Assembly: GCF_050948215.1 (NCBI RefSeq)
Contig: NW_027488992.1
Span: 1-64,000 of the forward strand
Direction: 5' to 3'
Length of the DNA: 64,000 nt
Source of the DNA: Halictus rubicundus
Lineage: Eukaryota; Arthropoda; Insecta; Hymenoptera; Halictidae
Shown here: in pieces, positions 22,757-35,757 of the stretch
Position numbering within the stretch: the first letter of the stretch is position 1
Layout: every line of letters begins with the position of its first letter
Translations under genes and position numbers: made by a program
The notes under the pieces: generated by a model
What the model was told of the DNA's origin: nothing
Seen by the model: the letters and a program-made list of their open reading frames with translations, nothing else
The model's database searches: none

Positions 22757-25700
22757 AAAACAATAAAAACCGAATTTTTTCGACGTTTTTGCTATTAGGA
22801 GGAAAGTTACACTTGTTGGTTTTATCGCAGCTATATATTAAGTAATTTTTAGCATTATTAAATTGAAACAAGTAATTCTTTGACCTAAGAAATGTGATTT
22901 AAGAGAAAGAATAAATTGTATTTTGTGTGATATATACCAGAATGTTCGTAAAGTTTTGTAACATCGCCGGACGTGTGTCGAACTAAGGAGCGGATACGCT
23001 GGGGTTCTTATCCCGTCGGTGGTAAATGTTTTTTCCCATACATCATCTTTATTTTTTCAATTTCTTATATTATTTATTCATGTGATTTTAACAATATTTT
23101 TTTAATGTTTTAAAAATATTGAAGTAACATTGATTAGGCAATGAATATTTATATTATTGTGTTCGTCTACGATTTCCGCCAGATATGAAATTGCTTGTGA
23201 AAATTGGTAAGATTCCGTGAAAAGAATTTTGAACTCTACGTCTGTCATTTCCAGAAAATCAAGAAATCAATACTGTTTGAAATGGAATCTTTTTGCGGTT
23301 CCAATTGTTTTGACCATCTTAATCGGCTATGCCCTTTTAAATCTTATCACCTATACTTGCACAGTACCGAATGACAGGCTGTTGGAACTTCCAACTTCCA
23401 ACTTGGTTTCACGTTAATTTTCAACATTATAAACAATTTTGCGACAACACATTTTTACGACTGTACAGTGAACCGGAGTATAATATAAAGGAATATATAA
23501 AATACCGTTCTTTACAGATCACATCTAGTTATTTACATAAATCTAAATAGTTGTTATTGCATAATTATTTTCAATAAGGGTTATACAAATTCTGAATCAA
23601 CATTTCACTATCAAAATATATAATAAAACATCGCAAACATTTAGCATTGTCAATATACTAAAATGCTTGATAATATCAATGTGCTGATCTTCCTGCTGTA
23701 ACTCGCATCATGTCATTTTACGCCTGATTTTATTTCGAGCCGTTCGCTTCGTTGCGAGCAGCTCGCATCGTGCGAGTACTCGACTCGACTCGAAAAGCGA
23801 GTCCCGGCTCGACTGGACCCGAGCTCGGCTCGCATATGCGAGCTTGGCTGCAGGCCTAGTGCCAGGTGGGTGCTGGGATCGGTCGGTAACGGCCCCAATG
23901 TCGAGATACTCTCGTCGGTTGTGGAACTAAGAAAGTGGAACTATCACTGATCTCAAATACCAACATCGCTAAACATGCCGCGCTCGCTACCTAAATAGAA
24001 CATTTGCTCGTGAATTACGGAAGAAACGTCAGTGACATAGGCAATAAATAAACGGATAATGCGTAGAATGAGAATAATTATTTTTTATTGTATAATTTCA
24101 TTACACTATTATTGCCTTCTTATTTTCCGTATTATTCACCATTGTAATCATTATTTTATAATCGATAGTTTATAGGTGAAATTAATTAATTTGGAACGTA
24201 TTGCGATATTTATAAAATAATGATTATTCAACAAAATATATTCTGTAATAGTTATAGAATAAACAAAAAGAATAAATACAATATTCAAGTAATGACAAAA
24301 TTCAATCGTTCTTATTGTGATCCGTAGTAACAAACACAGAAAATTATTTTTTTACTTATTTAACCGATAATACCACTTCTAATGCTGGACTGCAATTATT
24401 CAAGTAAAGGTAGTAACGAAATAAAAGTGTTATGTAATGAAACTAACTTTCGACGGATCTTATCCATATAAAGCTATTTGGTGGCAGTATTATTGCTATT
24501 TGTACAGACACACAGATACACAGATTCTTATATCTTGCAATGCACGTTGTTTTTTTCTCCGTCAACCGATTTCGATGAAATTTTCAGCTTCTGTATCCCT
24601 AACATAGAGCTAGAGATAAAAGTTTTGAAAAGTGTCTGTCATTTTAAGTTTTAATTATAATTGTATTGATTGCTATTTTTTATACCATATAGAATTGTTT
24701 CTTTACATTTAATATTCTTTATATTTTATCAGCAATAAACTTTATGTATAATCATTAATTGTATTGTTTAAATTTAACTTTCTGTGAGTAATTGTCAATA
24801 CATATACATTAGTAACCACATCTATTTGTCCGCGGCGAAAACCAAGCTGTCGAACTCGAGACGGGAAGGACTCGCCGCGTCTCTTTCTTTTCATATGCTG
24901 TCCTTCTTTGCGTCCGAAACTTCCGTCGTTCATTACACAAGTAAATATCATCGGAATTTTGTCATATTTGGTACCGTTTTCCTTAGAAAAATGCCACGAG
25001 TATGTTGGTGAAAGTCCGATAGAAAAATAATTAATAATGAAAAAGTTTATTTTTTTATTTAAAGGCCAGAGCTCACGCCAGTCTTTCATCTTTTCCGAAC
25101 GCTTCGACTCTCCGCGGCTCTTTCTTTCCCATACGCTGTCCTTCTTCGCGTCCGAAACATCAATCGTTCATTGCACAAGCAATTATCGTCGGAATTATAT
25201 CATATTTGGTTTCATTTTAATCAGAAAAATGTCACGAATATGTTGGTAAAAGTTAAAAAAAAAAAAAATAACGAAAAATAAAGAAGTTTTGTGATTGGAT
25301 TAGTAGTGGTCTTCTGGTCTCACACCGATATAGCCGACAATGTGTGGCCCACTCCTCGGGGAGGACGCTTCTCTAGTTTCGCTGTCCGCTTCTCCGTGCA
25401 ACATTATATGTATCGTAGACGGATATTCTCTCCTTTTGAATGCCAGTCATTCTGGTGTGCCCAGAGTTGGGCATTATTAGATAAAAATTATTTAAATAAC
25501 GATTCGAATAAAAGATACTTCATCTTTATTCGTTATTCGAAGGTTCGAATAAAAAAGGTATCCTTATTCGACGAGTATCGAATAAATAATTTTATTCGAC
25601 GAGAATTTATCCGACGAATAAAGATACTTTTTTTTATTCGAAGCGGATTTATTCGAACTACGAGAAATTTTTTCATCTTTCATCTGTATCATTTATTCGA

Positions 25701-26006
25701 AGGCTTCAAATAAATGCTCGAATAACTTTTGCCGAGTGCCGAGCTTCAAAGACCCAGCGACGACAGACGACATACAATGTAAACGGATGGAGAATCGCGC
25801 ACGTATGAAAGTTTAAACTTTCAGATTTTTTTGTTACAAACTGTGGTCGTAAAAAAAAATGAAAAACCTCCAAAAAATCGGAAAAATGCAGATTTCTCAA
25901 AAATTTGAAAACATGCTATTCTACTGTTTAGTTCCTTGTTAAAGTACTATAACAGGCAGTGTCGTCAATTTTTTTTAGATTTTTTGTTGTGGGACATCAT
26001 CGTCAA
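22757..26006 (+). repeat. Unit 8, class B, mosaic
   Basis: B markers in the middle (AAAATACCG, CATATG palindrome, GAAAGTGG, TTCCGTATTATTC, AATAAACAAAAAG). It lacks the ACACG insertion, has C-like ATTTTATCAG and TTGTTTAAATTT near 24724-24775, and has ACAAACTG rather than the B-type ACAAATTG near its right end. It is the most mosaic of the B copies. Confidence 0.96.
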
Positions 26007-29000
26007 AAAACAATAAAAACCGAATTTTTTCGACGTTTTTGCTATTAGGAGGAAAGTTACACTTGTTGGTTTTATCGCAGCTATATATTAAGTAATTTTT
26101 AGCATTATTAAATTGAAACAAGTAATTCTTTGACCTAAGAAATGTGATTTAAGAGAAAGAATAAATTGTATTTTGTGTGATATATACCAGAATGTTCGTA
26201 AAGTTTTGTAACATCGCCGGACGTGTGTCGAACTAAGGAGCGGATACGCTGGGGTTCTTATCCCGTCGGTGGTAAATGTTTTTTCCCATACATCATCTTT
26301 ATTTTTTCAATTTCTTATATTATTTATTCATGTGATTTTAACAATATTTTTTTAATGTTTTAAAAATATTGAAGTAACATTGATTAGGCAATGAATATTT
26401 ATATTATTGTGTTCGTCTACGATTTCCGCCAGATATGAAATTGCTTGTGAAAATTGGTAAGATTCCGTGAAAAGAATTTTGAACTCTACGTCTGTCATTT
26501 CCAGAAAATCAAGAAATCAATACTGTTTGAAATGGAATCTTTTTGCGGTTCCAATTGTTTTGACCATCTTAATCGGCTATGCCCTTTTAAATCTTATCAC
26601 CTATACTTGCACAGTACCGAATGACAGGCTGTTGGAACTTCCAACTTCCAACTTGGTTTCACGTTAATTTTCAACATTATAAACAATTTTGCGACAACAC
26701 ATTTTTACGACTGTACAGTGAACCGGAGTATAATATAAAGGAATATATAAAATCCGTTCTTTACAGATCACATCTAGTTATTTACATAAATCTAAATAGT
26801 TGTTATTGCATAATTATTTTCAATAAGGGTTATACAAATTCTGAATCAACATTTCACTATCAAAATATATAATAAAACATCGCAAACATTTAGCATTGTC
26901 AATATACTAAAATGCTTGATAATATCAATGTGCTGATCTTCCTGCTGTAACTCGCATCATGTCATTTTACGCCTGATTTTATTTCGAGCCGTTCGCTTCG
27001 TTGCGAGCAGCTCGCATCGTGCGAGTACTCGACTCGACTCGAAAAGCGAGTCCCGGCTCGACTGGACCCGAGCTCGGCTCGCATGTGCGAGCTTGGCTGC
27101 AGGCCTAGTGCCAGGTGGGTGCTGGGATCGGTCGGTAACGGCCCCAATGTCGAGATACTCTCGTCGGTTGTGGAACTAAGAAGGTGGAACTATCACTGAT
27201 CTCAAATACCAACATCGCTAAACATGCCGCGCTCGCTACCTAAATAGAACATTTGCTCGTGAATTACGGAAGAAACGTCAGTGACATAGGCAATAAATAA
27301 ACGGATAATGCGTAGAATGAGAATAATTATTTTTTATTGTATAATTTCATTACACTATTATTGCCTTCTTATTTTCCATATTGTGCACCATTGTAATCAT
27401 TATTTTATAATCGATAGTTTATAGGTGAAATTAATTAATTTGGAACTTATTGCGATATTTATAAAATAATGATTATTCAACAAAATATATTCTGTAATAG
27501 TTATAGAATAAAAAAAAAAAGAATAAATACAATATTCAAGTAATGACAAAATTCAATCGTTCTTATTGTGATCCGTAGTAACAAACACAGAAAATTATTT
27601 TTTTTACTTATTTAACCGATAATACCACTTCTAATGCTGGACTGCAATTATTCAAGTAAAGGTAGTAACGAAATAAAAGTGTTATGTAATGAAACTAACT
27701 TTCGACGGATCTTATCCATATAAAGCTATTTGGTGGCAGTATTATTGCTATTTGTACAGACACACAGATACACAGATTCTTATATCTTGCAATGCACGTT
27801 GTTTTTTTCTCCGTCAACCGATTTCGATGAAATTTTCAGCTTCTGTATCCCTAACATAGAGCTAGAGATAAAAGTTTTGAAAAGTGTCTGTCATTTTAAG
27901 TTTTAATTATAATTGTATTGATTGCTATTTTTTATACCTTATAGAATTGTTTCTTTACATTTAATATTCTTTATATTTTGTCAGCAATAAACTTTATGTA
28001 TAATCATTAATTGTATTGTTAAATTTAACTTTCTGTGAGTAATTGTCAATACATATACATTAGTAACCACATCTATTTGTCCGCGGCGAAAACCAAGCTG
28101 TCGAACTCGAGACGGGAAGGACTCGCCGCGTCTCTTTCTTTTCATATGCTGTCCTTCTTTGCGTCCGAAACTTCCGTCGTTCATTACACAAGTAAATATC
28201 ATCGGAATTTTGTCATATTTGGTACCGTTTTCCTTAGAAAAATGCCACGAGTATGTTGGTGAAAGTCCGATAGAAAAATAATTAATAATGAAAAAGTTTA
28301 TTTTTTTATTTAAAGGCCAGAGCTCACGCCAGTCTTTCATCTTTTCCGAACGCTTCGACTCTCCGCGGCTCTTTCTTTCCCATACGCTGTCCTTCTTCGC
28401 GTCCGAAACATCAATCGTTCATTGCACAAGCAATTATCGTCGGAATTATATCATATTTGGTTTCATTTTAATCAGAAAAATGTCACGAATATGTTGGTAA
28501 AAGTTAAAAAAAAAAAAAATAACGAAAAATAAAGAAGTTTTGTGATTGGATTAGTAGTGGTCTTCTGGTCTCACACCGATATAGCCGACAATGTGTGGCC
28601 CACTCCTCGGGGAGGACGCTTCTCTAGTTTCGCTGTCCGCTTCTCCGTGCAACATTATATGTATCCTAGACGGATATTCTCTCCTTTTGAATGCCAGTCA
28701 TTCTGGTGTGCCCAGAGTTGGGCATTATTAGATAAAAATTATTTAAATAACGATTCGAATAAAAGATACTTCATCTTTATTCGTTATTCGAAGGTTCGAA
28801 TAAAAAAGGTATCCTTATTCGACGAGTATCGAATAAATAATTTTATTCGACGAGAATTTATCCGACGAATAAAGATACTTTTTTTTATTCGAAGCGGATT
28901 TATTCAAACTACGAGAAATTTTTTCATCTTTCATCTGTATCATTTATTCGAAGGCTTCAAATAAATGCTCGAATAACTTTTGCCGAGTGCCGAGCTTCAA

Positions 29001-29257
29001 AGACCCAGCGACGACAGACGACATACAATGTAAACGGATGGAGAATCGCGCACGTATGAAAGTTTAAACTTTCAGATTTTTTTGTTACAAACTGTGGTCG
29101 TAAAAAAAAATGAAAAACCTCCAAAAAATCGGAAAAATGCAGATTTCTCAAAAATTTGAAAACATGCTATTCTACTGTTTAGTTCCTTGTTAAAGTACTA
29201 TAACAGGCAGTGTCGTCAATTTTTTTTAGATTTTTTGTTGTGGGACATCATCGTCAA
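26007..29257 (+). repeat. Unit 9, class A with TATCCTAG variant
   Basis: Class A markers plus C at 28666, shared only with unit 7. First unit of the regular six-unit order. Confidence 0.97.
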
Positions 29258-32200
29258 AAAACAATAAAAACCGAATTTTTTCGACGTTTTTGCTATTAGG
29301 AGGAAAGTTACACTTGTTGGTTTTATCGCAGCTATATATTAAGTAATTTTTAGCATTATTAAATTGAAACAAGTAATTCTTTGACCTAAGAAATGTGATT
29401 TAAGAGAAAGAATAAATTGTATTTTGTGTGATATATACCAGAATGTTCGTAAAGTTTTGTAACATCGCCGGACGTGTGTCGAACTAAGGAGCGGATACGC
29501 TGGGGTTCTTATCCCGTCGGTGGTAAATGTTTTTTCCCATACATCATCTTTATTTTTTCAATTTCTTATATTATTTATTCATGTGATTTTAACAATATTT
29601 TTTTAATGTTTTAAAAATATTGAAGTAACATTGATTAGGCAATGAATATTTATATTATTGTGTTCGTCTACGATTTCCGCCAGATATGAAATTGCTTGTG
29701 AAAATTGGTAAGATTCCGTGAAAAGAATTTTGAACTCTACGTCTGTCATTTCCAGAAAATCAAGAAATCAATACTGTTTGAAATGGAATCTTTTTGCGGT
29801 TCCAATTGTTTTGACCATCTTAATCGGCTATGCCCTTTTAAATCTTATCACCTATACTTGCACAGTACCGAATGACAGGCTGTTGGAACTTCCAACTTCC
29901 AACTTGGTTTCACGTTAATTTTCAACATTATAAACAATTTTGCGACAACACATTTTTACGACTGTACAGTGAACCGGAGTATAATATAAAGGAATATATA
30001 AAATACCGTTCTTTACAGATCACATCTAGTTATTTACATAAATCTAAATAGTTGTTATTGCATAATTATTTTCAATAAGGGTTATACAAATTCTGAATCA
30101 ACATTTCACTATCAAAATATATAATAAAACATCGCAAACATTTAGCATTGTCAATATACTAAAATGCTTGATAATATCAATGTGCTGATCTTCCTGCTGT
30201 AACTCGCATCATGTCATTTTACGCCTGATTTTATTTCGAGCCGTTCGCTTCGTTGCGAGCAGCTCGCATCGTGCGAGTACTCGACTCGACTCGAAAAGCG
30301 AGTCCCGGCTCGACTGGACCCGAGCTCGGCTCGCATATGCGAGCTTGGCTGCAGGCCTAGTGCCAGGTGGGTGCTGGGATCGGTCGGTAACGGCCCCAAT
30401 GTCGAGATACTCTCGTCGGTTGTGGAACTAAGAAAGTGGAACTATCACTGATCTCAAATACCAACATCGCTAAACATGCCGCGCTCGCTACCTAAATAGA
30501 ACATTTGCTCGTGAATTACGGAAGAAACGTCAGTGACATAGGCAATAAATAAACGGATAATGCGTAGAATGAGAATAATTATTTTTTATTGTATAATTTC
30601 ATTACACTATTATTGCCTTCTTATTTTCCGTATTATTCACCATTGTAATCATTATTTTATAATCGATAGTTTATAGGTGAAATTAATTAATTTGGAACGT
30701 ATTGCGATATTTATAAAATAATGATTATTCAACAAAATATATTCTGTAATAGTTATAGAATAAACAAAAAGAATAAATACAATATTCAAGTAATGACAAA
30801 ATTCAATCGTTCTTATTGTGATCCGTAGTAACAAACACAGAAAATTATTTTTTTACTTATTTAACCGATAATACCACTTCTAATGCTGGACTGCAATTAT
30901 TCAAGTAAAGGTAGTAACGAAATAAAAGTGTTATGTAATGAAACTAACTTTCGACGGATCTTATCCATATAAAGCTATTTGGTGGCAGTATTATTGCTAT
31001 TTGTACAGACACACAGATACACAGATTCTTATATCTTGCAATGCACGTTGTTTTTTTCTCCGTCAACCGATTTCGATGAAATTTTCAGCTTCTGTATCCC
31101 TAACATAGAGCTAGAGATAAAAGTTTTGAAAAGTGTCTGTCATTTTAAGTTTTAATTATAATTGTATTGATTGCTATTTTTTATACCTTATAGAATTGTT
31201 TCTTTACATTTAATATTCTTTATATTTTGTCAGCAATAAACTTTATGTATAATCATTAATTGTATTGTTAAATTTAACTTTCTGTGAGTAATTGTCAATA
31301 CATATACATTAGTAACCACATCTATTTGTCCGCGGCGAAAACCAAGCTGTCGAACTCGAGACGGGAAGGACTCGCCGCGTCTCTTTCTTTTCATATGCTG
31401 TCCTTCTTTGCGTCCGAAACTTCCGTCGTTCATTACACAAGTAAATATCATCGGAATTTTGTCATATTTGGTACCGTTTTCCTTAGAAAAATGCCACGAG
31501 TATGTTGGTGAAAGTCCGATAGAAAAATAATTAATAATGAAAAAGTTTATTTTTTTATTTAAAGGCCAGAGCTCACGCCAGTCTTTCATCTTTTCCGAAC
31601 GCTTCGACTCTCCGCGGCTCTTTCTTTCCCATACGCTGTCCTTCTTCGCGTCCGAAACATCAATCGTTCATTGCACAAGCAATTATCGTCGGAATTATAT
31701 CATATTTGGTTTCATTTTAATCAGAAAAATGTCACGAATATGTTGGTAAAAGTTAAAAAAAAAAAAAATAACGAAAAATAAAGAAGTTTTGTGATTGGAT
31801 TAGTAGTGGTCTTCTGGTCTCACACCGATATAGCCGACAATGTGTGGCCCACTCCTCGGGGAGGACGCTTCTCTAGTTTCGCTGTCCGCTTCTCCGTGCA
31901 ACATTATATGTATCGTAGACGGATATTCTCTCCTTTTGAATGCCAGTCATTCTGGTGTGCCCAGAGTTGGGCATTATTAGATAAAAATTATTTAAATAAC
32001 GATTCGAATAAAAGATACTTCATCTTTATTCGTTATTCGAAGGTTCGAATAAAAAAGGTATCCTTATTCGACGAGTATCGAATAAATAATTTTATTCGAC
32101 GAGAATTTATCCGACGAATAAAGATACTTTTTTTTATTCGAAGCGGATTTATTCGAACTACGAGAAATTTTTTCATCTTTCATCTGTATCATTTATTCGA

Positions 32201-32506
32201 AGGCTTCAAATAAATGCTCGAATAACTTTTGCCGAGTGCCGAGCTTCAAAGACCCAGCGACGACAGACGACATACAATGTAAACGGATGGAGAATCGCGC
32301 ACGTATGAAAGTTTAAACTTTCAGATTTTTTTGTTACAAATTGTGGTCGTAAAAAAAAATGAAAAACCTCCAAAAAATCGGAAAAATGCAGATTTCTCAA
32401 AAATTTGAAAACATGCTATTCTACTGTTTAGTTCCTTGTTAAAGTACTATAACAGGCAGTGTCGTCAATTTTTTTTAGATTTTTTGTTGTGGGACATCAT
32501 CGTCAA
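29258..32506 (+). repeat. Unit 10, class B without ACACG insertion
   Basis: B markers, including AAAATACCG, the CATATG palindrome, GAAAGTGG, TTCCGTATTATTC and ACAAATTGTGG. It lacks the ACACG insertion, as unit 8 does, but is A-like at TACCTTATAG, TTTGTCAG and TTGTTAAATTT. Confidence 0.96.
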
Positions 32507-35500
32507 AAAACAATAAAAACCGAATTTTTTCGACGTTTTTGCTATTAGGAGGAAAGTTACACTTGTTGGTTTTATCGCAGCTATATATTAAGTAATTTTT
32601 AGCATTATTAAATTGAAACAAGTAATTCTTTGACCTAAGAAATGTGATTTAAGAGAAAGAATAAATTGTATTTTGTGTGATATATACCAGAATGTTCGTA
32701 AAGTTTTGTAACATCGCCGGACGTGTGTCGAACTAAGGAGCGGATACGCTGGGGTTCTTATCCCGTCGGTGGTAAATGTTTTTTCCCATACATCATCTTT
32801 ATTTTTTCAATTTCTTATATTATTTATTCATGTGATTTTAACAATATTTTTTTAATGTTTTAAAAATATTGAAGTAACATTGATTAGGCAATGAATATTT
32901 ATATTATTGTGTTCGTCTACGATTTCCGCCAGATATGAAATTGCTTGTGAAAATTGGTAAGATTCCGTGAAAAGAATTTTGAACTCTACGTCTGTCATTT
33001 CCAGAAAATCAAGAAATCAATACTGTTTGAAATGGAATCTTTTTGCGGTTCCAATTGTTTTGACCATCTTAATCGGCTATGCCCTTTTAAATCTTATCAC
33101 CTATACTTGCACAGTACCGAATGACAGGCTGTTGGAACTTCCAACTTCCAACTTGGTTTCACGTTAATTTTCAACATTATAAACAATTTTGCGACAACAC
33201 ATTTTTACGACTGTACAGTGAACCGGAGTATAATATAAAGGAATATATAAAATCCGTTCTTTACAGATCACATCTAGTTATTTACATAAATCTAAATAGT
33301 TGTTATTGCATAATTATTTTCAATAAGGGTTATACAAATTCTGAATCAACATTTCACTATCAAAATATATAATAAAACATCGCAAACATTTAGCATTGTC
33401 AATATACTAAAATGCTTGATAATATCAATGTGCTGATCTTCCTGCTGTAACTCGCATCATGTCATTTTACGCCTGATTTTATTTCGAGCCGTTCGCTTCG
33501 TTGCGAGCAGCTCGCATCGTGCGAGTACTCGACTCGACTCGAAAAGCGAGTCCCGGCTCGACTGGACCCGAGCTCGGCTCGCATATGCGAGCTTGGCTGC
33601 AGGCCTAGTGCCAGGTGGGTGCTGGGATCGGTCGGTAACGGCCCCAATGTCGAGATACTCTCGTCGGTTGTGGAACTAAGAAGGTGGAACTATCACTGAT
33701 CTCAAATACCAACATCGCTAAACATGCCGCGCTCGCTACCTAAATAGAACATTTGCTCGTGAATTACGGAAGAAACGTCAGTGACATAGGCAATAAATAA
33801 ACGGATAATGCGTAGAATGAGAATAATTATTTTTTATTGTATAATTTCATTACACTATTATTGCCTTCTTATTTTCCATATTGTGCACCATTGTAATCAT
33901 TATTTTATAATCGATAGTTTATAGGTGAAATTAATTAATTTGGAACTTATTGCGATATTTATAAAATAATGATTATTCAACAAAATATATTCTGTAATAG
34001 TTATAGAATAAAAAAAAAAGAATAAATACAATATTCAAGTAATGACAAAATTCAATCGTTCTTATTGTGATCCGTAGTAACAAACACAGAAAATTATTTT
34101 TTTACTTATTTAACCGATAATACCACTTCTAATGCTGGACTGCAATTATTCAAGTAAAGGTAGTAACGAAATAAAAGTGTTATGTAATGAAACTAACTTT
34201 CGACGGATCTTATCCATATAAAGCTATTTGGTGGCAGTATTATTGCTATTTGTACAGACACACAGATACACAGATTCTTATATCTTGCAATGCACGTTGT
34301 TTTTTTCTCCGTCAACCGATTTCGATGAAATTTTCAGCTTCTGTATCCCTAACATAGAGCTAGAGATAAAAGTTTTGAAAAGTGTCTGTCATTTTAAGTT
34401 TTAATTATAATTGTATTGATTGCTATTTTTTATACCATATAGAATTGTTTCTTTACATTTAATATTCTTTATATTTTATCAGCAATAAACTTTATGTATA
34501 ATCATTAATTGTATTGTTTAAATTTAACTTTCTGTGAGTAATTGTCAATACATATACATTAGTAACCACATCTATTTGTCCGCGGCGAAAACCAAGCTGT
34601 CGAACTCGAGACGGGAAGGACTCGCCGCGTCTCTTTCTTTTCATATGCTGTCCTTCTTTGCGTCCGAAACTTCCGTCGTTCATTACACAAGTAAATATCA
34701 TCGGAATTTTGTCATATTTGGTACCGTTTTCCTTAGAAAAATGCCACGAGTATGTTGGTGAAAGTCCGATAGAAAAATAATTAATAATGAAAAAGTTTAT
34801 TTTTTTATTTAAAGGCCAGAGCTCACGCCAGTCTTTCATCTTTTCCGAACGCTTCGACTCTGCGCGGCTCTTTCTTTCCCATACGCTGTCCTTCTTCGCG
34901 TCCGAAACATCAATCGTTCATTGCACAAGCAATTATCGTCGGAATTATATCATATTTGGTTTCATTTTAATCAGAAAAATGTCACGAATATGTTGGTAAA
35001 AGTTAAAAAAAAAAAAAAATAACGAAAAATAAAGAAGTTTTGTGATTGGATTAGTAGTGGTCTTCTGGTCTCACACCGATATAGCCGACAATGTGTGGCC
35101 CACTCCTCGGGGAGGACGCTTCTCTAGTTTCGCTGTCCGCTTCTCCGTGCAACATTATATGTATCGTAGACGGATATTCTCTCCTTTTGAATGCCAGTCA
35201 TTCTGGTGTGCCCAGAGTTGGGCATTATTAGATAAAAATTATTTAAATAACGATTCGAATAAAAGATACTTCATCTTTATTCGTTATTCGAAGGTTCGAA
35301 TAAAAAAGGTATCCTTATTCGACGAGTATCGAATAAATAATTTTATTCGACGAGAATTTATCCGACGAATAAAGATACTTTTTTTTATTCGAAGCGGATT
35401 TATTCGAACTACGAGAAATTTTTTCATCTTTCATCTGTATCATTTATTCGAAGGCTTCAAATAAATGCTCGAATAACTTTTGCCGAGTGCCGAGCTTCAA

Positions 35501-35757
35501 AGACCCAGCGACGACAGACGACATACAATGTAAACGGATGGAGAATCGCGCACGTATGAAAGTTTAAACTTTCAGATTTTTTTGTTACAAACTGTGGTCG
35601 TAAAAAAAAATGAAAAACCTCCAAAAAATCGGAAAAATGCAGATTTCTCAAAAATTTGAAAACATGCTATTCTACTGTTTAGTTCCTTGTTAAAGTACTA
35701 TAACAGGCAGTGTCGTCAATTTTTTTTAGATTTTTTGTTGTGGGACATCATCGTCAA
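32507..35757 (+). repeat. Unit 11, class C
   Basis: C markers. Shares CTGCGCGG (G at 34862) with unit 3 only, and has one extra A in the run near 35005, as do units 2, 3 and 17. Confidence 0.97.

Larger units (their letters stand above)
1..26006 (+). repeat. Irregular part of the array, A-B-C-A-D-C-A-B
   Basis: The first eight units use the same four classes but break the six-unit period. Units 1-5 match the start of the HOR (A B C A D), unit 6 is C where B is expected, and units 7-8 are A then B before the regular HOR begins at 26007. Units 7 and 9 share a private G-to-C change (22165 and 28666), and units 8 and 10 are both B copies lacking the 5-bp ACACG insertion. This points to duplication of a two-unit block. 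Units 3-5 (C A D) and 6-8 (C A B) also look like related trimers. Confidence 0.8.
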
